Shown here piece by piece: positions 42,118-52,017 of a DNA stretch of 64,000 nt (position 1 is its first letter; each line of letters opens with the position of its first letter). Origin of the DNA: an uncultured Eubacterium sp. (GTDB taxonomy: Bacteria > Bacillota > Clostridia > Lachnospirales > CAG-274); assembly GCA_900545305.1 (NCBI GenBank), contig UQYD01000006.1, forward strand, positions 1-64,000, written 5' to 3'. The notes under the pieces were generated by a model, which searched no databases, was not told the origin of the DNA, and saw only the letters and a list, made by a program, of their open reading frames with translations. The position numbers and the translations under genes are program-made.

Positions 42118-42176
42118 GTTCATAATGAGATAGTATAGCATAAGTTTGGGTAAAAATAAATAGCTAAAAAGGTTAA

Positions 42177-43043
42177 TTAAGGCAAATCGTCTTTGTGTGC
42201 CATAAGATAGTCAATGAAATACTTGCTTGCTATTGGCATACTGTCCATATCTTTATAAGCTATGGCAAGAGTTCGTTTAATAGGTGGGTCAATAGGTAGA
42301 CAAACAATGTCATAGTTTGTTCGCTTTAATACAAGTTCGGCTAAAATGCTGATGCCAAGACCAGCCTCAACCATTGTCATTATGGCATAGTCATCGTGGA
42401 GTGTATACTGTATATTTGGCTCTATTTTTGCATTTTCGAATCCAGCCATTGGTTCGCTATACTGACCCTCCTCCAATAGAATATAAGGCTCATTGGCTAT
42501 GTCATACAGTTGTATTGTTTTCCTGCTTGCCAAAGGGTGGTCTTTGGGTAATATAGCAAGCATTTCATCGCTTTTTATAGCCTTTGTTTTTAAATTTGTA
42601 ACAGCAAGAGGATTGATAAAACCAAAGTCAATCTGTCCAGTAGAAATCCACTCAGGTATTAGTGTATAGTCCCCTTGATGAAATATAAATTGTACATTGG
42701 GGTATTGTTTTTTAAATCCTTTTATAAGCTGTGGCATCCAATGACAGGTTACACTAGAAACTGTGCCAACACGAATTGTACCTGTTTCTAAACCTTTAAT
42801 TTCATTTGCCTTTTCAATCATAGAGTTATATTGATTAATTGCTCTTTCTATAAAAGGGTATAGTTCAACACCTTCGGGAGTTAGTTTCACGCCGTAACGA
42901 GAACGGATTAACAATTTCATTGACAGCTCATTTTCCAGAGAGGCAACCATTTGGCTTATAGAAGATTGGGTGTAGCCTAGAGCATTTCCGGCTTTAGTAA
43001 AACTGCCGTATTCTATTATTTTTTGTAGTGCAATATATCTGTT
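42177..43043 (-). CDS. LysR-family transcriptional regulator
   Basis: A 288-residue regulator: winged-helix N-terminus NRYIALQKIIEYGSFTKAGNALGYTQSSISQMVASLENEL, then the periplasmic-binding-like effector domain (from about 90, TIRVGTVSSVTCHWMPQLIKGF). Proposed TTG start at 43043 has AAAAGGTGAT 6 bases upstream; an ATG at 43076 would add 11 residues. Divergent from the GNAT gene at 43177, its possible target. Effector unknown. Confidence 0.88.
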   Translation of the reverse strand, partial: NRYIALQKIIEYGSFTKAGNALGYTQSSISQMVASLENELSMKLLIRSRYGVKLTPEGVELYPFIERAINQYNSMIEKANEIKGLETGTIRVGTVSSVTCHWMPQLIKGFKKQYPNVQFIFHQGDYTLIPEWISTGQIDFGFINPLAVTNLKTKAIKSDEMLAILPKDHPLASRKTIQLYDIANEPYILLEEGQYSEPMAGFENAKIEPNIQYTLHDDYAIMTMVEAGLGISILAELVLKRTNYDIVCLPIDPPIKRTLAIAYKDMDSMPIASKYFIDYLMAHKDDLP

Positions 43044-43176
43044 CAATTCTAAAATCACCTTTTCTAATAATAGCATTAAAAATATTCGTTTTACTTATTT
43101 TAAAGTGTTATATATAATAGTGTCAAGAACTTAAATATTTAAGAACTACAAAAAATATATTTAAGGAGAAATTAGT

Positions 43177-43635
43177 ATGGAAATTATACAATATCAAGAA
43201 AAATACAGAGAAGACTTTGTCAGATTAAATACTGAATGGTTGGAGAGATTTTATACTGTAGAGCCTTATGACCAAGATATGATGGATAGAGTAGAGGAGT
43301 TCATAGAAAAAGGTGGTATGGTCTATTTTGCTATAGAAAAGGGAAAAGTCCTTTCAACTTGTATGACAATGCCACTTTACGGAGATGTGTGGGAAATGTG
43401 TAAACTGGCTTCTGTAGGACAGTATACAGGCACAGGAGCTGGTAGTGCAGTTTTTAAGGCTTGTATGGACTATGCCATATCAAAGGGTGCAAAGAAACTT
43501 TCTCTTATTTCTTGCAAAGCATTAAAACCGGCTATACATATTTATGAAAAGTTTGGTTTCAAAGAAGTTCCATTAAATAAGGAGTTTTGGGGTGCTGAAA
43601 AGGCTGATATTGAAATGGAGTATAAAGTAGATTGA
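43177..43635 (+). CDS. GNAT-family N-acetyltransferase
   Basis: A 152-residue single-domain acetyltransferase. MCKLASVGQYTGTGAGSAVFKACMDYAISKGAKKLSLIS forms the acetyl-CoA site, although the usual R/Q-x-x-G-x-G/A reads Q-Y-T-G-T-G-A. IHIYEKFGFKEVPL is motif B. Substrate unknown. AAGGAG precedes the ATG. Divergent from the LysR gene. Confidence 0.88.
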   Translation: MEIIQYQEKYREDFVRLNTEWLERFYTVEPYDQDMMDRVEEFIEKGGMVYFAIEKGKVLSTCMTMPLYGDVWEMCKLASVGQYTGTGAGSAVFKACMDYAISKGAKKLSLISCKALKPAIHIYEKFGFKEVPLNKEFWGAEKADIEMEYKVD

Positions 43636-43642
43636 TATATAT

Positions 43643-43677
43643 AAAAGGTGCAAAGCAACGGTTTTTGCACCTTTTCA
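43643..43677 (+). terminator. terminator after the GNAT gene
   Basis: AAAAGGTGCAAA (43643-43654) pairs perfectly with TTTGCACCTTTT (43664-43675). Confidence 0.85.
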
Positions 43678-43713
43678 TAGTGAATAGAAAAGTTGTTCTG
43701 AATTTGTGTGGTC
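43677..43713. repeat. dispersed repeat, copy 4 (degenerate ends only)
   Basis: ATAGTGAAT followed by TTGTTCTGAATTTG: the outer parts of the repeat at 28742-28820 with the hairpin core lost. It lies directly after a terminator, as do copies 1-3. Confidence 0.45.
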
Positions 43714-43793
43714 GAAATACAGTTAGCCGAGGCTTTTGGCAAATTTACTATATCACAACTGCAAGACCGTAAAAAAATTGTTAATATGAATAC

Positions 43794-43822
43794 TTGATAA
43801 ATAAATGAAAATTAGTTATAAT
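43794..43822 (+). promoter_or_regulatory. promoter of typA
   Basis: TTGATA (43794-43799) and TATAAT (43817-43822) with a 17-base spacer. Confidence 0.8.
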
Positions 43823-43872
43823 GTTGACAATGCGTTAATAGGCAAAAAATTTGAAAAAAGAGAGTGAATAAA

Positions 43873-45705
43873 ATGAAAACTACAAGAGACGATATTAGAA
43901 ATGTTGCTATTATTGCCCACGTTGACCACGGTAAAACAACTTTGGTTGATGAACTTTTAAAGCAGAGTGGTACTTTCCGTACTAATCAGGTTGTTAGAGA
44001 AAGAGTAATGGACAGTGGTGATATTGAAAGAGAAAGAGGTATTACAATCCTTTCAAAGAATACTTCTGTTTACTATGGACATACAAAAATTAACATTGTC
44101 GATACTCCAGGACATGCTGACTTCGGTGGCGAAGTAGAACGTGTACTTAAAATGGTTGACGGTGTTGTTCTTGTAGTTGATGCTTATGAAGGTGCTATGC
44201 CTCAGACTAAGTTCGTTCTTTCTAATGCTTTAAGCCTTGGTCTTCCTGTTGTTGTATGTGTAAACAAGATTGATAGACCAGAAGCTAGAGCTGAAGAAGT
44301 TGTTGATGAAATTCTTGAACTTTTCATGGAACTTGATGCAACTGATGAACAGCTTGATTCTCCATTCGTATTTGCATCTGCTAAGATGGGTAAGGCTGCT
44401 CTTACTCCAGAAGAAGCCCTTGATGCACCTGATATGAAGCCACTTTTTGATACAATTATCGAACATATTCCTGCACCTACTGGTGACCCAGATGCAGACT
44501 TTGGTATGCTTGTTACTACTATTGATTACAACGAATACGTTGGTAAGATTGGTATTGGTAAGATTGAAAATGGTACAGTTCATGTTAATGACGAAGTTGC
44601 TATTGTAAACTACCATGACCCAGATAAGCTCACTAAGATTAGAGTAACTAAGCTCTATGAATATGAAGGTCTTGAAAGAGTTGAAGTTAAGGAAGCTACT
44701 ATTGGTGCAATCGTTGCTGTAAGTGGTATGCCTGATATTCACATTGGTGATACAATCACAGTTGTTGACAACCCTGTAGCTATGGAAGTAAACAAGATTA
44801 GTGAACCTACACTTTCTATGACATTTAGTGTAAATGATAGTCCATTTGCTGGTCAGGAAGGTAAGTTCGTTACTAGCCGTCACTTAAGAGAAAGACTTAT
44901 GAGAGAACTTAACACAGACGTTTCTCTTAGAGTAGAAGATACAGACAGAGCAGAAGCATTCAAGGTAAGTGGTCGTGGTGAACTTCACCTTTCTATCCTT
45001 ATTGAAACAATGAGAAGAGAAGGCTACGAATTCCAGGTTTCAAGACCTGAAGTTCTTTACAAGAATGACGAAAACGGCAAGAGACTTGAACCTATGGAAC
45101 TTGCTACAATCGACGTACCGGAAGAATATGTTGGTACAGTTATTGAAAAGCTCGGTACTAGAAAGGGCGAAATGGTAAATATGGCTCCTTCTAACGGTGG
45201 TTATACTCGTATTGAGTTCAACATTCCTGCAAGAGGTCTTATTGGTTACAGAAACGAATTCTTAACTGATACAAGAGGTAATGGTATCATCAATACTGTA
45301 TTCAATGGTTATGAACCATACAAGGGCGAAATCCAGAGCAGAAGTCAGGGTTCACTTGTTGCTTTCGAAACTGGCGAAGCTGTTGGTTACGGTCTTTTCA
45401 ATGCTCAGGACAGAGGTGAACTTTTCATCGGTGCCGGTACAAAGGTTTACTCTGGTATGGTTGTTGGTAGAAATGCTCGTTCAGGCGATATGGAAGTAAA
45501 CGTTTGTAAGAAGAAACAGCTTACTAACACTAGAGCATCAGGTTCTGATGATGCCTTAAAGCTTGTTCCTCACGTTGTAATGAGTCTTGAACAGTGTATC
45601 GACTTCATCGGCGATGATGAATTAGTAGAAGTAACTCCAGAAAACCTTAGAATTAGAAAGAGATACCTTGACCCAGTTGCAAGAAGAAAGGCAGCTCGTT
45701 GCTAA
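43873..45705 (+). CDS. typA: translational GTPase TypA/BipA
   Basis: A 610-residue EF-G-like GTPase that helps ribosome assembly and stress adaptation. G1 AHVDHGKTTLVDELLKQSG, G2 RERGITILSKN, G3 DTPGHADFGGE and G4 VNKIDRPEA are all intact. Domain V-like and the TypA-specific C-terminal part (RKGEMVNMAPSNGGYTRIEFNIPARGLIGYRNEFLTDTRGNG) follow. ATG 43873 is preferred over GTG 43864 because GAGAGTG lies 6 bases upstream. Codon use is visibly optimised, as expected for a well-expressed gene. Confidence 0.97.
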   Translation: MKTTRDDIRNVAIIAHVDHGKTTLVDELLKQSGTFRTNQVVRERVMDSGDIERERGITILSKNTSVYYGHTKINIVDTPGHADFGGEVERVLKMVDGVVLVVDAYEGAMPQTKFVLSNALSLGLPVVVCVNKIDRPEARAEEVVDEILELFMELDATDEQLDSPFVFASAKMGKAALTPEEALDAPDMKPLFDTIIEHIPAPTGDPDADFGMLVTTIDYNEYVGKIGIGKIENGTVHVNDEVAIVNYHDPDKLTKIRVTKLYEYEGLERVEVKEATIGAIVAVSGMPDIHIGDTITVVDNPVAMEVNKISEPTLSMTFSVNDSPFAGQEGKFVTSRHLRERLMRELNTDVSLRVEDTDRAEAFKVSGRGELHLSILIETMRREGYEFQVSRPEVLYKNDENGKRLEPMELATIDVPEEYVGTVIEKLGTRKGEMVNMAPSNGGYTRIEFNIPARGLIGYRNEFLTDTRGNGIINTVFNGYEPYKGEIQSRSQGSLVAFETGEAVGYGLFNAQDRGELFIGAGTKVYSGMVVGRNARSGDMEVNVCKKKQLTNTRASGSDDALKLVPHVVMSLEQCIDFIGDDELVEVTPENLRIRKRYLDPVARRKAARC

Positions 45706-45732
45706 TTATCCGATTTTAGAGGAGAAAAATAA

Positions 45733-47346
45733 ATGAACAAAGTGAAAAAGAACGGGGGTTCTTTTGTAAAGCAGGCTGCAATACTTGCAGTAGCCGGCAT
45801 ACTTGTTCGTCTTTTGGGATTTTTATACCGTTTACCTCTCACCAATATGATTGGTGATGAGGGAAACGGTATTTATAGTGCTGGCTATTATCTTTACAAT
45901 ATGTTTTTGATTATGAGTTCGGCAGGTCTTCCTGTTGCCATAAGCAAAATGGTATCTGAAAAGTTGGCATTAGGCGAATATACAAATGCTAAAAAGATTT
46001 TTAGAACTTCCTTTTTTGTTGCTGGTGGATTGGGTCTTATTTGTACTATAGCTATGTTTTTGGGAGCAAATGCTTTCTGCAAGGCTATAGGAAGTCCAAG
46101 AAGCTATTATTGTATATTGACTTTAGCACCTACTGTATTTATTGTTTCTGTTATGGCTGTTTTCAGAGGTTATTTTCAGGGCTTTAACAGCACAGTACCT
46201 ACTGCAATTTCTCAGATTGTAGAACAGATTTTAAATGCTGTGTTTAGTGTGTACCTTGCGTGGATACTTGTTAAGACAAGTGTTGAATTAGGTGCAGCCG
46301 GTGGTACTGCCGGTACCGGTATTGGTGCTTTGGCAGGACTTGTTACATTAGTAGTTATTTTCTTTACATCAAGAAAAGGCAGAATGGAGCTTTTCGCTGA
46401 GGATAAAAAAGATTACAGAGTGGAAAAAAGCAGAGAAATTACATCAAACCTCTTTAAAATTGCTATTCCGGTTATTACTGGTACAGCCATTTTCTCTATG
46501 ACAAATTTAATAGATATGGTTATGGTTAATTCTCGTTTGGCAGCTATTGGTACTTATACTGCTGAAGAAATAGATGCCCTTTATGGTCAGCTTACAGGTA
46601 AGTATGTTACACTTTCTACTATGCCTGTTGCTATTTCTACTGCCCTTGCTACAGCCGTTATACCTAGTATTGCAGGCAGTGTAGTAAGAAAGGAACACGA
46701 ACTTGTACAGGCAAAGGTTGATACTACACTTCGCCTTACAATGATTATTTCTATTCCGGCAGCTATTGGTCTTGGTGCTTTAGGTCCACAGATTTTGCAA
46801 ATGCTTTTCCCTAATTATTCTGACGGTGGTATGCTTATCAGAGTCGGTTCAATAAGTGTTGTTTTCTTGGCATTAAGTCAGATTTCAACAGGTGTTTTAC
46901 AGGGTGTAGGCAAGGTTAATGCCCCAGCTTGGAATGCCCTTTGGGGTAGTATTGCTAAAATTCCTGTAAACTATTTCCTTATTGCCATTCCTGAAATAAA
47001 TATTATTGGTGCTGTAATTAGTACAACTGTTTGCTATATTATTGCCAGTCTTTTGAATTTTAGAGCTTTAATAAAGGCAACAGGTGTTAGACCTGACTTT
47101 GTGGGTATGCTTGTAAAACCGTCTATTGCCTCAATTATAATGGGTATATTCAGTTTACTTAGCTACCACCTGTTCTATAAGTTTATGCCTAGTAATCTTG
47201 TATGTACACTTTTAGCTATTATTGTGGCTATGGTAGTTTTCGTAGTAGCAATGATATGTGTAAAGGGTTTTGCAAGAGAAGATTTACAGATGGTGCCTAT
47301 GGGTGGCAAAATTATTAGATTTTTGGAAAAGATAAACAGAATATAG
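45733..47346 (+). CDS. polysaccharide flippase of the SpoVB/MurJ type
   Basis: A 537-residue membrane protein with 13-14 predicted helices, of the MOP superfamily (polysaccharide biosynthesis protein / stage V sporulation protein B). Motifs: VKQAAILAVAGILVRLLGFLYRLPLTNMIGDEGNGIYSAGYYLYN and ATAVIPSIAGSVVRKEHELVQAKVDTTLRLTMIISIPAAIGL. It probably flips lipid-linked precursors; which one cannot be told. It follows typA by 27 bases with AGAGGAG. Confidence 0.9.
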   Translation: MNKVKKNGGSFVKQAAILAVAGILVRLLGFLYRLPLTNMIGDEGNGIYSAGYYLYNMFLIMSSAGLPVAISKMVSEKLALGEYTNAKKIFRTSFFVAGGLGLICTIAMFLGANAFCKAIGSPRSYYCILTLAPTVFIVSVMAVFRGYFQGFNSTVPTAISQIVEQILNAVFSVYLAWILVKTSVELGAAGGTAGTGIGALAGLVTLVVIFFTSRKGRMELFAEDKKDYRVEKSREITSNLFKIAIPVITGTAIFSMTNLIDMVMVNSRLAAIGTYTAEEIDALYGQLTGKYVTLSTMPVAISTALATAVIPSIAGSVVRKEHELVQAKVDTTLRLTMIISIPAAIGLGALGPQILQMLFPNYSDGGMLIRVGSISVVFLALSQISTGVLQGVGKVNAPAWNALWGSIAKIPVNYFLIAIPEINIIGAVISTTVCYIIASLLNFRALIKATGVRPDFVGMLVKPSIASIIMGIFSLLSYHLFYKFMPSNLVCTLLAIIVAMVVFVVAMICVKGFAREDLQMVPMGGKIIRFLEKINRI

Positions 47347-47353
47347 TAAAATT

Positions 47354-47387
47354 AACCGTTTGCTTGTGTAGCAGACGGTTTTTTTAC
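47354..47387 (+). terminator. terminator after the flippase gene
   Basis: AACCGTTTGC / GCAGACGGTT (one G-T pair) followed by TTTTTTT. Confidence 0.88.
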
Positions 47388-47429
47388 GAATAATAATACA
47401 AATAATATCCGTAAGAATGGAGTGAAAAT

Positions 47430-49181
47430 ATGAAAAGTCTTGGTATATATTTGAAACCATATATAAAAGAAAGTATACTTGCACCTATTTTTAAATTTTT
47501 GGAAGTATTGTTTGACTTACTTGTGCCGGTAGTTGTGGCACAGATTATTGATGTAGGTGTTGCCAACAACAACCACACTTATATAGTAGAAAGATTTGGT
47601 GTGTTACTTATTATGGCTGCTGTAGGTCTTACTTGCAGTATTACAGCTCAGTTCTTTGCTGCAAAAGCCAGTGTTGGTTTTGCTACAAGGGTAAGAAAGG
47701 CTATGTTTGACCACGTTCAGACATTATCTTTTACTGAAATTGATACTTTAGGTGCTGATACATTAATTACAAGACTTACAGATGATGTAAACTTGGTACA
47801 AAATGGTCTTAATATAGCTTTACGACTTATGCTTAGAAGTCCATTTATTGTAATTGGTGCTATGGTTATGGCTTTTACTATTAATGTAAAGTGTGCCATT
47901 GTATTTGTTGTTACAATTCCTATACTTTTTGTTGTAATATTATCTATTATGCTTGTAAGTATTCCACTTTTCAAAAAAGTACAGTCCGGACTTGACAGAG
48001 TTACAAGACTTACAATGGAAAATCTTACAGGTGTAAGAGTAATAAGAGCTTTTTGCAGAGAGGAACAGTCTGTAGCTGAATTTGAGGACAGCAACAGAGA
48101 ATTGACAAGATTAAATGAGTTTGTAGGTAGAATTTCTGTTTTAATGAATCCTGTAACCTACGTACTTATTAACATTGGTGCAGTAGTTCTTGTGTATAAA
48201 GCAGGTGTTCAGGTTAACTTAGGCAATATGCAACAGGGACAGGTTGTTGCCCTTTATAACTATATGTTGCAGATTATTGTTGAGTTAATAAAAATGGCAT
48301 CAATGATAATTACCCTTAACAAATCAATGGCTTGTGCTGACAGAATTGCAAATGTGCTTAATGTAAAGTCAAGTATGGAATATCCACAAAATGAAAGCAA
48401 AAAGGTGGATAATTCTGATACTGCAGTTGAGTTTAAAGATGTTACTTTCACTTATAGTGGAGCTGGTGCATCTAGTCTTTCAAACATTAGTTTTAAGGCT
48501 AAAAAGGGTCAGACTATTGGTATTATAGGTGGTACCGGTAGTGGTAAGAGTACATTAATAAGCCTTATTCCTAGATTTTATGACGCTGTAAAAGGCAATG
48601 TATTAATAGACGGACAAAATGTTAAAAACTATACTCACAAGGAACTATGCGAAAAAATAGCTGTTGTTCAGCAAAAGGCTGTTTTGTTTAAGGGTAGCAT
48701 AAGAGAAAACCTTAAATGGGGCAATGAATTAGCCAGTGATAGTGAGATTTATGACGCCATTGAAACAGCACAGGCAAAAGAGGTTGTGGAAAAGAAAGAT
48801 GGTCAGTTGGACTTCCAGTTAGAGCAAATGGGTAGAAACTTATCCGGTGGTCAGAAACAACGTCTTACTATTGCCAGAGCATTAGTTAGAAAGCCTGAAA
48901 TACTTATACTTGATGACAGTTCCAGTGCCTTAGACTTTGCCACAGATGCAAAATTAAGACAGGCTATTCACAAATTGGGAAATAAAACAACAACATTTAT
49001 TGTATCTCAGAGAATTGCCGGTATCAGACAGGCTGACAATATTCTTGTGCTTAACAATGGTGAATTAGTGGGACAGGGTACTCACAATGAGCTTATGGGA
49101 AATTGTCAGGTATACAGAGAAATTTACTTCTCTCAATTTCCGGAAGAACGCAAGTTTTATGAAGGTGGGGTGAGAGTATGA
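47430..49181 (+). CDS. heterodimeric ABC exporter subunit with degenerate catalytic site
   Basis: A 583-residue half transporter: six membrane helices (about 1-310) then an ATPase domain with Walker A GGTGSGKST, signature LSGGQKQR and Walker B ILILDDSSSALD. The catalytic Glu after Walker B is Asp, the mark of the non-catalytic half of heterodimeric exporters such as TM287/288, BmrCD and LmrCD. Stop overlaps the partner start by 4 bases. Substrate probably drugs or lipids; unknown. Confidence 0.93.
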   Translation: MKSLGIYLKPYIKESILAPIFKFLEVLFDLLVPVVVAQIIDVGVANNNHTYIVERFGVLLIMAAVGLTCSITAQFFAAKASVGFATRVRKAMFDHVQTLSFTEIDTLGADTLITRLTDDVNLVQNGLNIALRLMLRSPFIVIGAMVMAFTINVKCAIVFVVTIPILFVVILSIMLVSIPLFKKVQSGLDRVTRLTMENLTGVRVIRAFCREEQSVAEFEDSNRELTRLNEFVGRISVLMNPVTYVLINIGAVVLVYKAGVQVNLGNMQQGQVVALYNYMLQIIVELIKMASMIITLNKSMACADRIANVLNVKSSMEYPQNESKKVDNSDTAVEFKDVTFTYSGAGASSLSNISFKAKKGQTIGIIGGTGSGKSTLISLIPRFYDAVKGNVLIDGQNVKNYTHKELCEKIAVVQQKAVLFKGSIRENLKWGNELASDSEIYDAIETAQAKEVVEKKDGQLDFQLEQMGRNLSGGQKQRLTIARALVRKPEILILDDSSSALDFATDAKLRQAIHKLGNKTTTFIVSQRIAGIRQADNILVLNNGELVGQGTHNELMGNCQVYREIYFSQFPEERKFYEGGVRV

Positions 49182-50923
49182 AAAACAGAAAACAGAAAAA
49201 CAGTATGGAAGTTTTGATTAAAATTCTGAAACTTATTGGAAAGTACAAAATATTTCTTGCTTTAAGTATAATACTTGCCGGAATTTCAGTTGTTTTACAG
49301 CTTTATGTACCTATTCTTTTTGGTAAGGCTATAGACGAAATTGTAGCAGAACACAATGTAAACTTTGGCAGAATGGTTTACTATTTGGAACAAATTATTG
49401 TGTTTGCTGTGGTATCTGCTCTTGCTACTTGGATAATGAACCTTTTTAACAACAGAATGACATTCAGAATTGTTCAGGATATTCGTTCTAAATCCATAAA
49501 GCATATTCAGAAATTGCCACTTTCTTACTTGGATAGCCACAGTACAGGTGATATTGTAAGCAGAATTATAGCCGATGCTGATATACTTTCAGACGGTCTT
49601 TTACTTGGTTTTACACAGCTTTTTTCAGGGGTTATAACAATAATAGCTACATTAATATTTATGTTTTCTAAGAATTTTTGGATTACAATTATGGTTATTG
49701 TTTTAACGCCATTGAGCTTTTTTGTAGCTAAGTTTATTTCTTCTCGTTCTTACACTATGTTCCAAAAACAGAGTAAGACAAGAGGTCAGCAGACAGCTTT
49801 CATAGAGGAAATGATTGGTAATCAAAAGGTAGTTAAGGCTTTTGGCTACGAAGAAAAGGCATCATCACGATTTGATGTCATAAATGACAAACTCCAAAAG
49901 TATAGCCAGCAGGCTGTATTTTATAGTAGTCTTACAAACCCTTGTACCAGATTTGTAAACAATATTATTTATGCCGGCGTAGCCTTAGTTGGTGCTTTTA
50001 TTATACCAAATGGACTTCTTACAGTAGGTGGACTTTCTGTAATGCTTGCCTATGCAAACCAATATATGAAGCCTTTTAATGACATAAGCTCAGTTATTAC
50101 AGAAATGCAAAATGCCCTTGCTTGTGCATCAGGTATATTTGAATTTCTTGAGCAGAGAGAAGAAAGTCAGGATGCAGAGGGTACTATTGACAATGTAAAG
50201 GGTCAGGTTGATATTCAGAATGTCAGCTTTAGCTACGATAAGAGTAAAAAACTTATTGAAGACTTTAATTTACAGGCTAAAGAAGGTATGAGAGTTGCCA
50301 TAGTTGGTCCTACAGGTTGTGGAAAAACTACATTTATTAATTTGCTTATGAATTTCTACAACGTGGATAAGGGAGATATTCTTGTAGACGGTCACAACAT
50401 AAAGGACCTTTCAAGACACGCACTCCGTAGTTGCTATGGTATGGTGTTGCAGGACACTTGGATAAAACAGGGTACCGTAAGAGAAAACATAGCCTTTGGT
50501 AAGCCAAATGCTACAGATGATGAAATTATAAAGGCTGCTAAAGAAGCTCATAGCTGGGAATTTATTGAGAGATTGCCAAAGGGGCTTGATACTGTTTTAA
50601 GTGAAGACAGTATTAGTCAGGGTCAGAAACAGCTTTTGTGTATTACAAGAGTAATGCTTTGCAGACCTCCAATGCTTATACTTGATGAGGCAACATCTAG
50701 TATTGATACCCGTACAGAAGTACAGATACAGGAGGCTTTTGACAAGTTGATGGAGGGTAGAACAAGTTTTGTTGTAGCCCACAGACTTTCTACTATAAGA
50801 AATGCCTCACTTATTTTGGTTATGAATGAGGGTAAAATAATTGAGCAGGGAAGTCACGAAGAACTCCTTGCCAAAGGTGGATTTTATAGTAAATTGTATA
50901 ATAGCCAATTTCAGGCGTCATAA
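49178..50923 (+). CDS. heterodimeric ABC exporter subunit with canonical catalytic site
   Basis: A 581-residue half transporter, partner of the preceding gene: six membrane helices, then Walker A GPTGCGKTT, signature SISQGQKQLL and Walker B MLILDEATSSID with an intact Glu and H-loop VVAHRLST. The Gln in the signature (SQGQ) and intact Glu are as in TM288-like subunits, so one competent ATP site per dimer is expected. Confidence 0.94.
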   Translation: MKNRKQKNSMEVLIKILKLIGKYKIFLALSIILAGISVVLQLYVPILFGKAIDEIVAEHNVNFGRMVYYLEQIIVFAVVSALATWIMNLFNNRMTFRIVQDIRSKSIKHIQKLPLSYLDSHSTGDIVSRIIADADILSDGLLLGFTQLFSGVITIIATLIFMFSKNFWITIMVIVLTPLSFFVAKFISSRSYTMFQKQSKTRGQQTAFIEEMIGNQKVVKAFGYEEKASSRFDVINDKLQKYSQQAVFYSSLTNPCTRFVNNIIYAGVALVGAFIIPNGLLTVGGLSVMLAYANQYMKPFNDISSVITEMQNALACASGIFEFLEQREESQDAEGTIDNVKGQVDIQNVSFSYDKSKKLIEDFNLQAKEGMRVAIVGPTGCGKTTFINLLMNFYNVDKGDILVDGHNIKDLSRHALRSCYGMVLQDTWIKQGTVRENIAFGKPNATDDEIIKAAKEAHSWEFIERLPKGLDTVLSEDSISQGQKQLLCITRVMLCRPPMLILDEATSSIDTRTEVQIQEAFDKLMEGRTSFVVAHRLSTIRNASLILVMNEGKIIEQGSHEELLAKGGFYSKLYNSQFQAS

Positions 50924-50929
50924 TAAAAG

Positions 50930-50963
50930 AAAAATCGGTTGTCAGAGGACAGCCGATTTTTTG
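50930..50963. terminator. bidirectional terminator after the ABC exporter
   Basis: AAAAATCGGTTGTC / GACAGCCGATTTTT hairpin with AGAG loop between convergent genes. Confidence 0.9.
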
Positions 50964-50966
50964 TAC

Positions 50967-51656
50967 TTATTCTTCAACATTTCCGTATTTTTTGTGCCAG
51001 TTGTGCATAAGAGGGAAAAGAGCAAGGAGCATTATACAGCAGAGCCATACAGCGTGAATGTCCCAGAACTTACAAGCTACAAGACCAATTATAGCACCAA
51101 TAAGGAAAAATGAAATTACTACATAATATGTAAGCGATTTTTTGAGCTGGTTTTTATCCTTAGAAGTTATGAAACCGAAAAGGCTTTCAGTAGCTACTCT
51201 AAGATTACCGGTACACATTGTTGTTGCACAGGCATAACCCTTAACTTTTCTAAATGTAGAAATCTGTACGGCACAGGTAAATGGCACAATTATATTTGCT
51301 ATTGTATCGTACTGATTAGGAATAAGACCTACTACAAATATAAGAATAATTTCTGTAGCCAACACAATTTCTCTCCAATGTATGAGGGTTATGTACTTAA
51401 TACGTTTTTGTATAAGACTTATAATAAGTACCCCAGAGGCAAAGGCAAAAAGAGATAGAAAGTATCTAAATGCGTGGAAAAAATCCAAATTTGCCAAATT
51501 AAGACCTAAAAGAACTATGTTACCTGTAATGGCATTTGAGAACACTCCACCTCTTGTAGAAAAGGTGTAGGCATCGAGGAAACCACCTACAATGGCAAGC
51601 ATAAGCCCTAAAGGCATTGACTCTGAAGGCTGAACATCTTTACTTCGTAAATTCAT
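50967..51656 (-). CDS. YoaK/DUF1275 family membrane protein
   Basis: A 229-residue protein with six predicted membrane helices and the DUF1275 hallmarks GGFLDAYTFSTRGGVFSNAITGNIVLLGLNLA and TTMCTGNLRVATESLF. The function of the family is not established. ATG 51656 has AAAAGGTGAT upstream and is preferred over 51731. Single gene. Confidence 0.9.
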   Translation of the reverse strand: MNLRSKDVQPSESMPLGLMLAIVGGFLDAYTFSTRGGVFSNAITGNIVLLGLNLANLDFFHAFRYFLSLFAFASGVLIISLIQKRIKYITLIHWREIVLATEIILIFVVGLIPNQYDTIANIIVPFTCAVQISTFRKVKGYACATTMCTGNLRVATESLFGFITSKDKNQLKKSLTYYVVISFFLIGAIIGLVACKFWDIHAVWLCCIMLLALFPLMHNWHKKYGNVEE

Positions 51657-51851
51657 ATTATCACCTTTTTTCTTTTGATTATTTAGATTATAGCACAAAC
51701 ATTTTGGAGTAACAATAATCATAATTAACAATGAAATATAAAAAATGACGGTATTTATATCAAATTATTCACAAAAATAGTATGCTGAATTTGCTTGCCG
51801 TTGCGTAAAAAAATAAAAGTGAAAAATATGGAGATTTTATGTAAAAAAATC

Positions 51852-51880
51852 TTGACAACATTGTTGATTTATAGTAAAAT
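51852..51880 (+). promoter_or_regulatory. promoter of rplM-rpsI
   Basis: TTGACA (51852-51857) and TAAAAT (51875-51880), 17-base spacer. About 138 bases separate it from the rplM start. Confidence 0.85.
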
Positions 51881-51886
51881 AGCAAT

Positions 51887-52017
51887 GTTTGAATGTTGGC
51901 TTTTATCGTTAGCCCCGATTTTTGCTGACTGTGTTGGTTGTATATTCCTTTCGGACATTGGGAGTGTGCAACAAGTTTTATTACTTATTGTATATTGGTT
52001 GGAAGGAGAATTTTCTA
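51887..52017 (+). promoter_or_regulatory. probable L13 leader region
   Basis: A 5' untranslated region of about 130 bases between the promoter and rplM, with internal complementarity (TTGGCTTTTATCGTTAGCC; CAATATACAATAAG-type pairs). Firmicutes rplM transcripts often carry an autoregulatory L13 leader. Assigned from position; I did not match it to the known covariance model. Confidence 0.45.

Noticed and set aside
44230..44883. 217-codon minus-strand ORF inside typA
   Set aside because: Antisense shadow of a well-conserved, codon-biased gene; the protein is low-complexity Asn/Ser/Thr-rich and has no recognisable domain.
51887..52017. In-frame N-terminal extension of rplM
   Set aside because: L13 proteins begin at the position matching ATG 52018, which has AAGGAG. 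The upstream region is better read as an untranslated leader.
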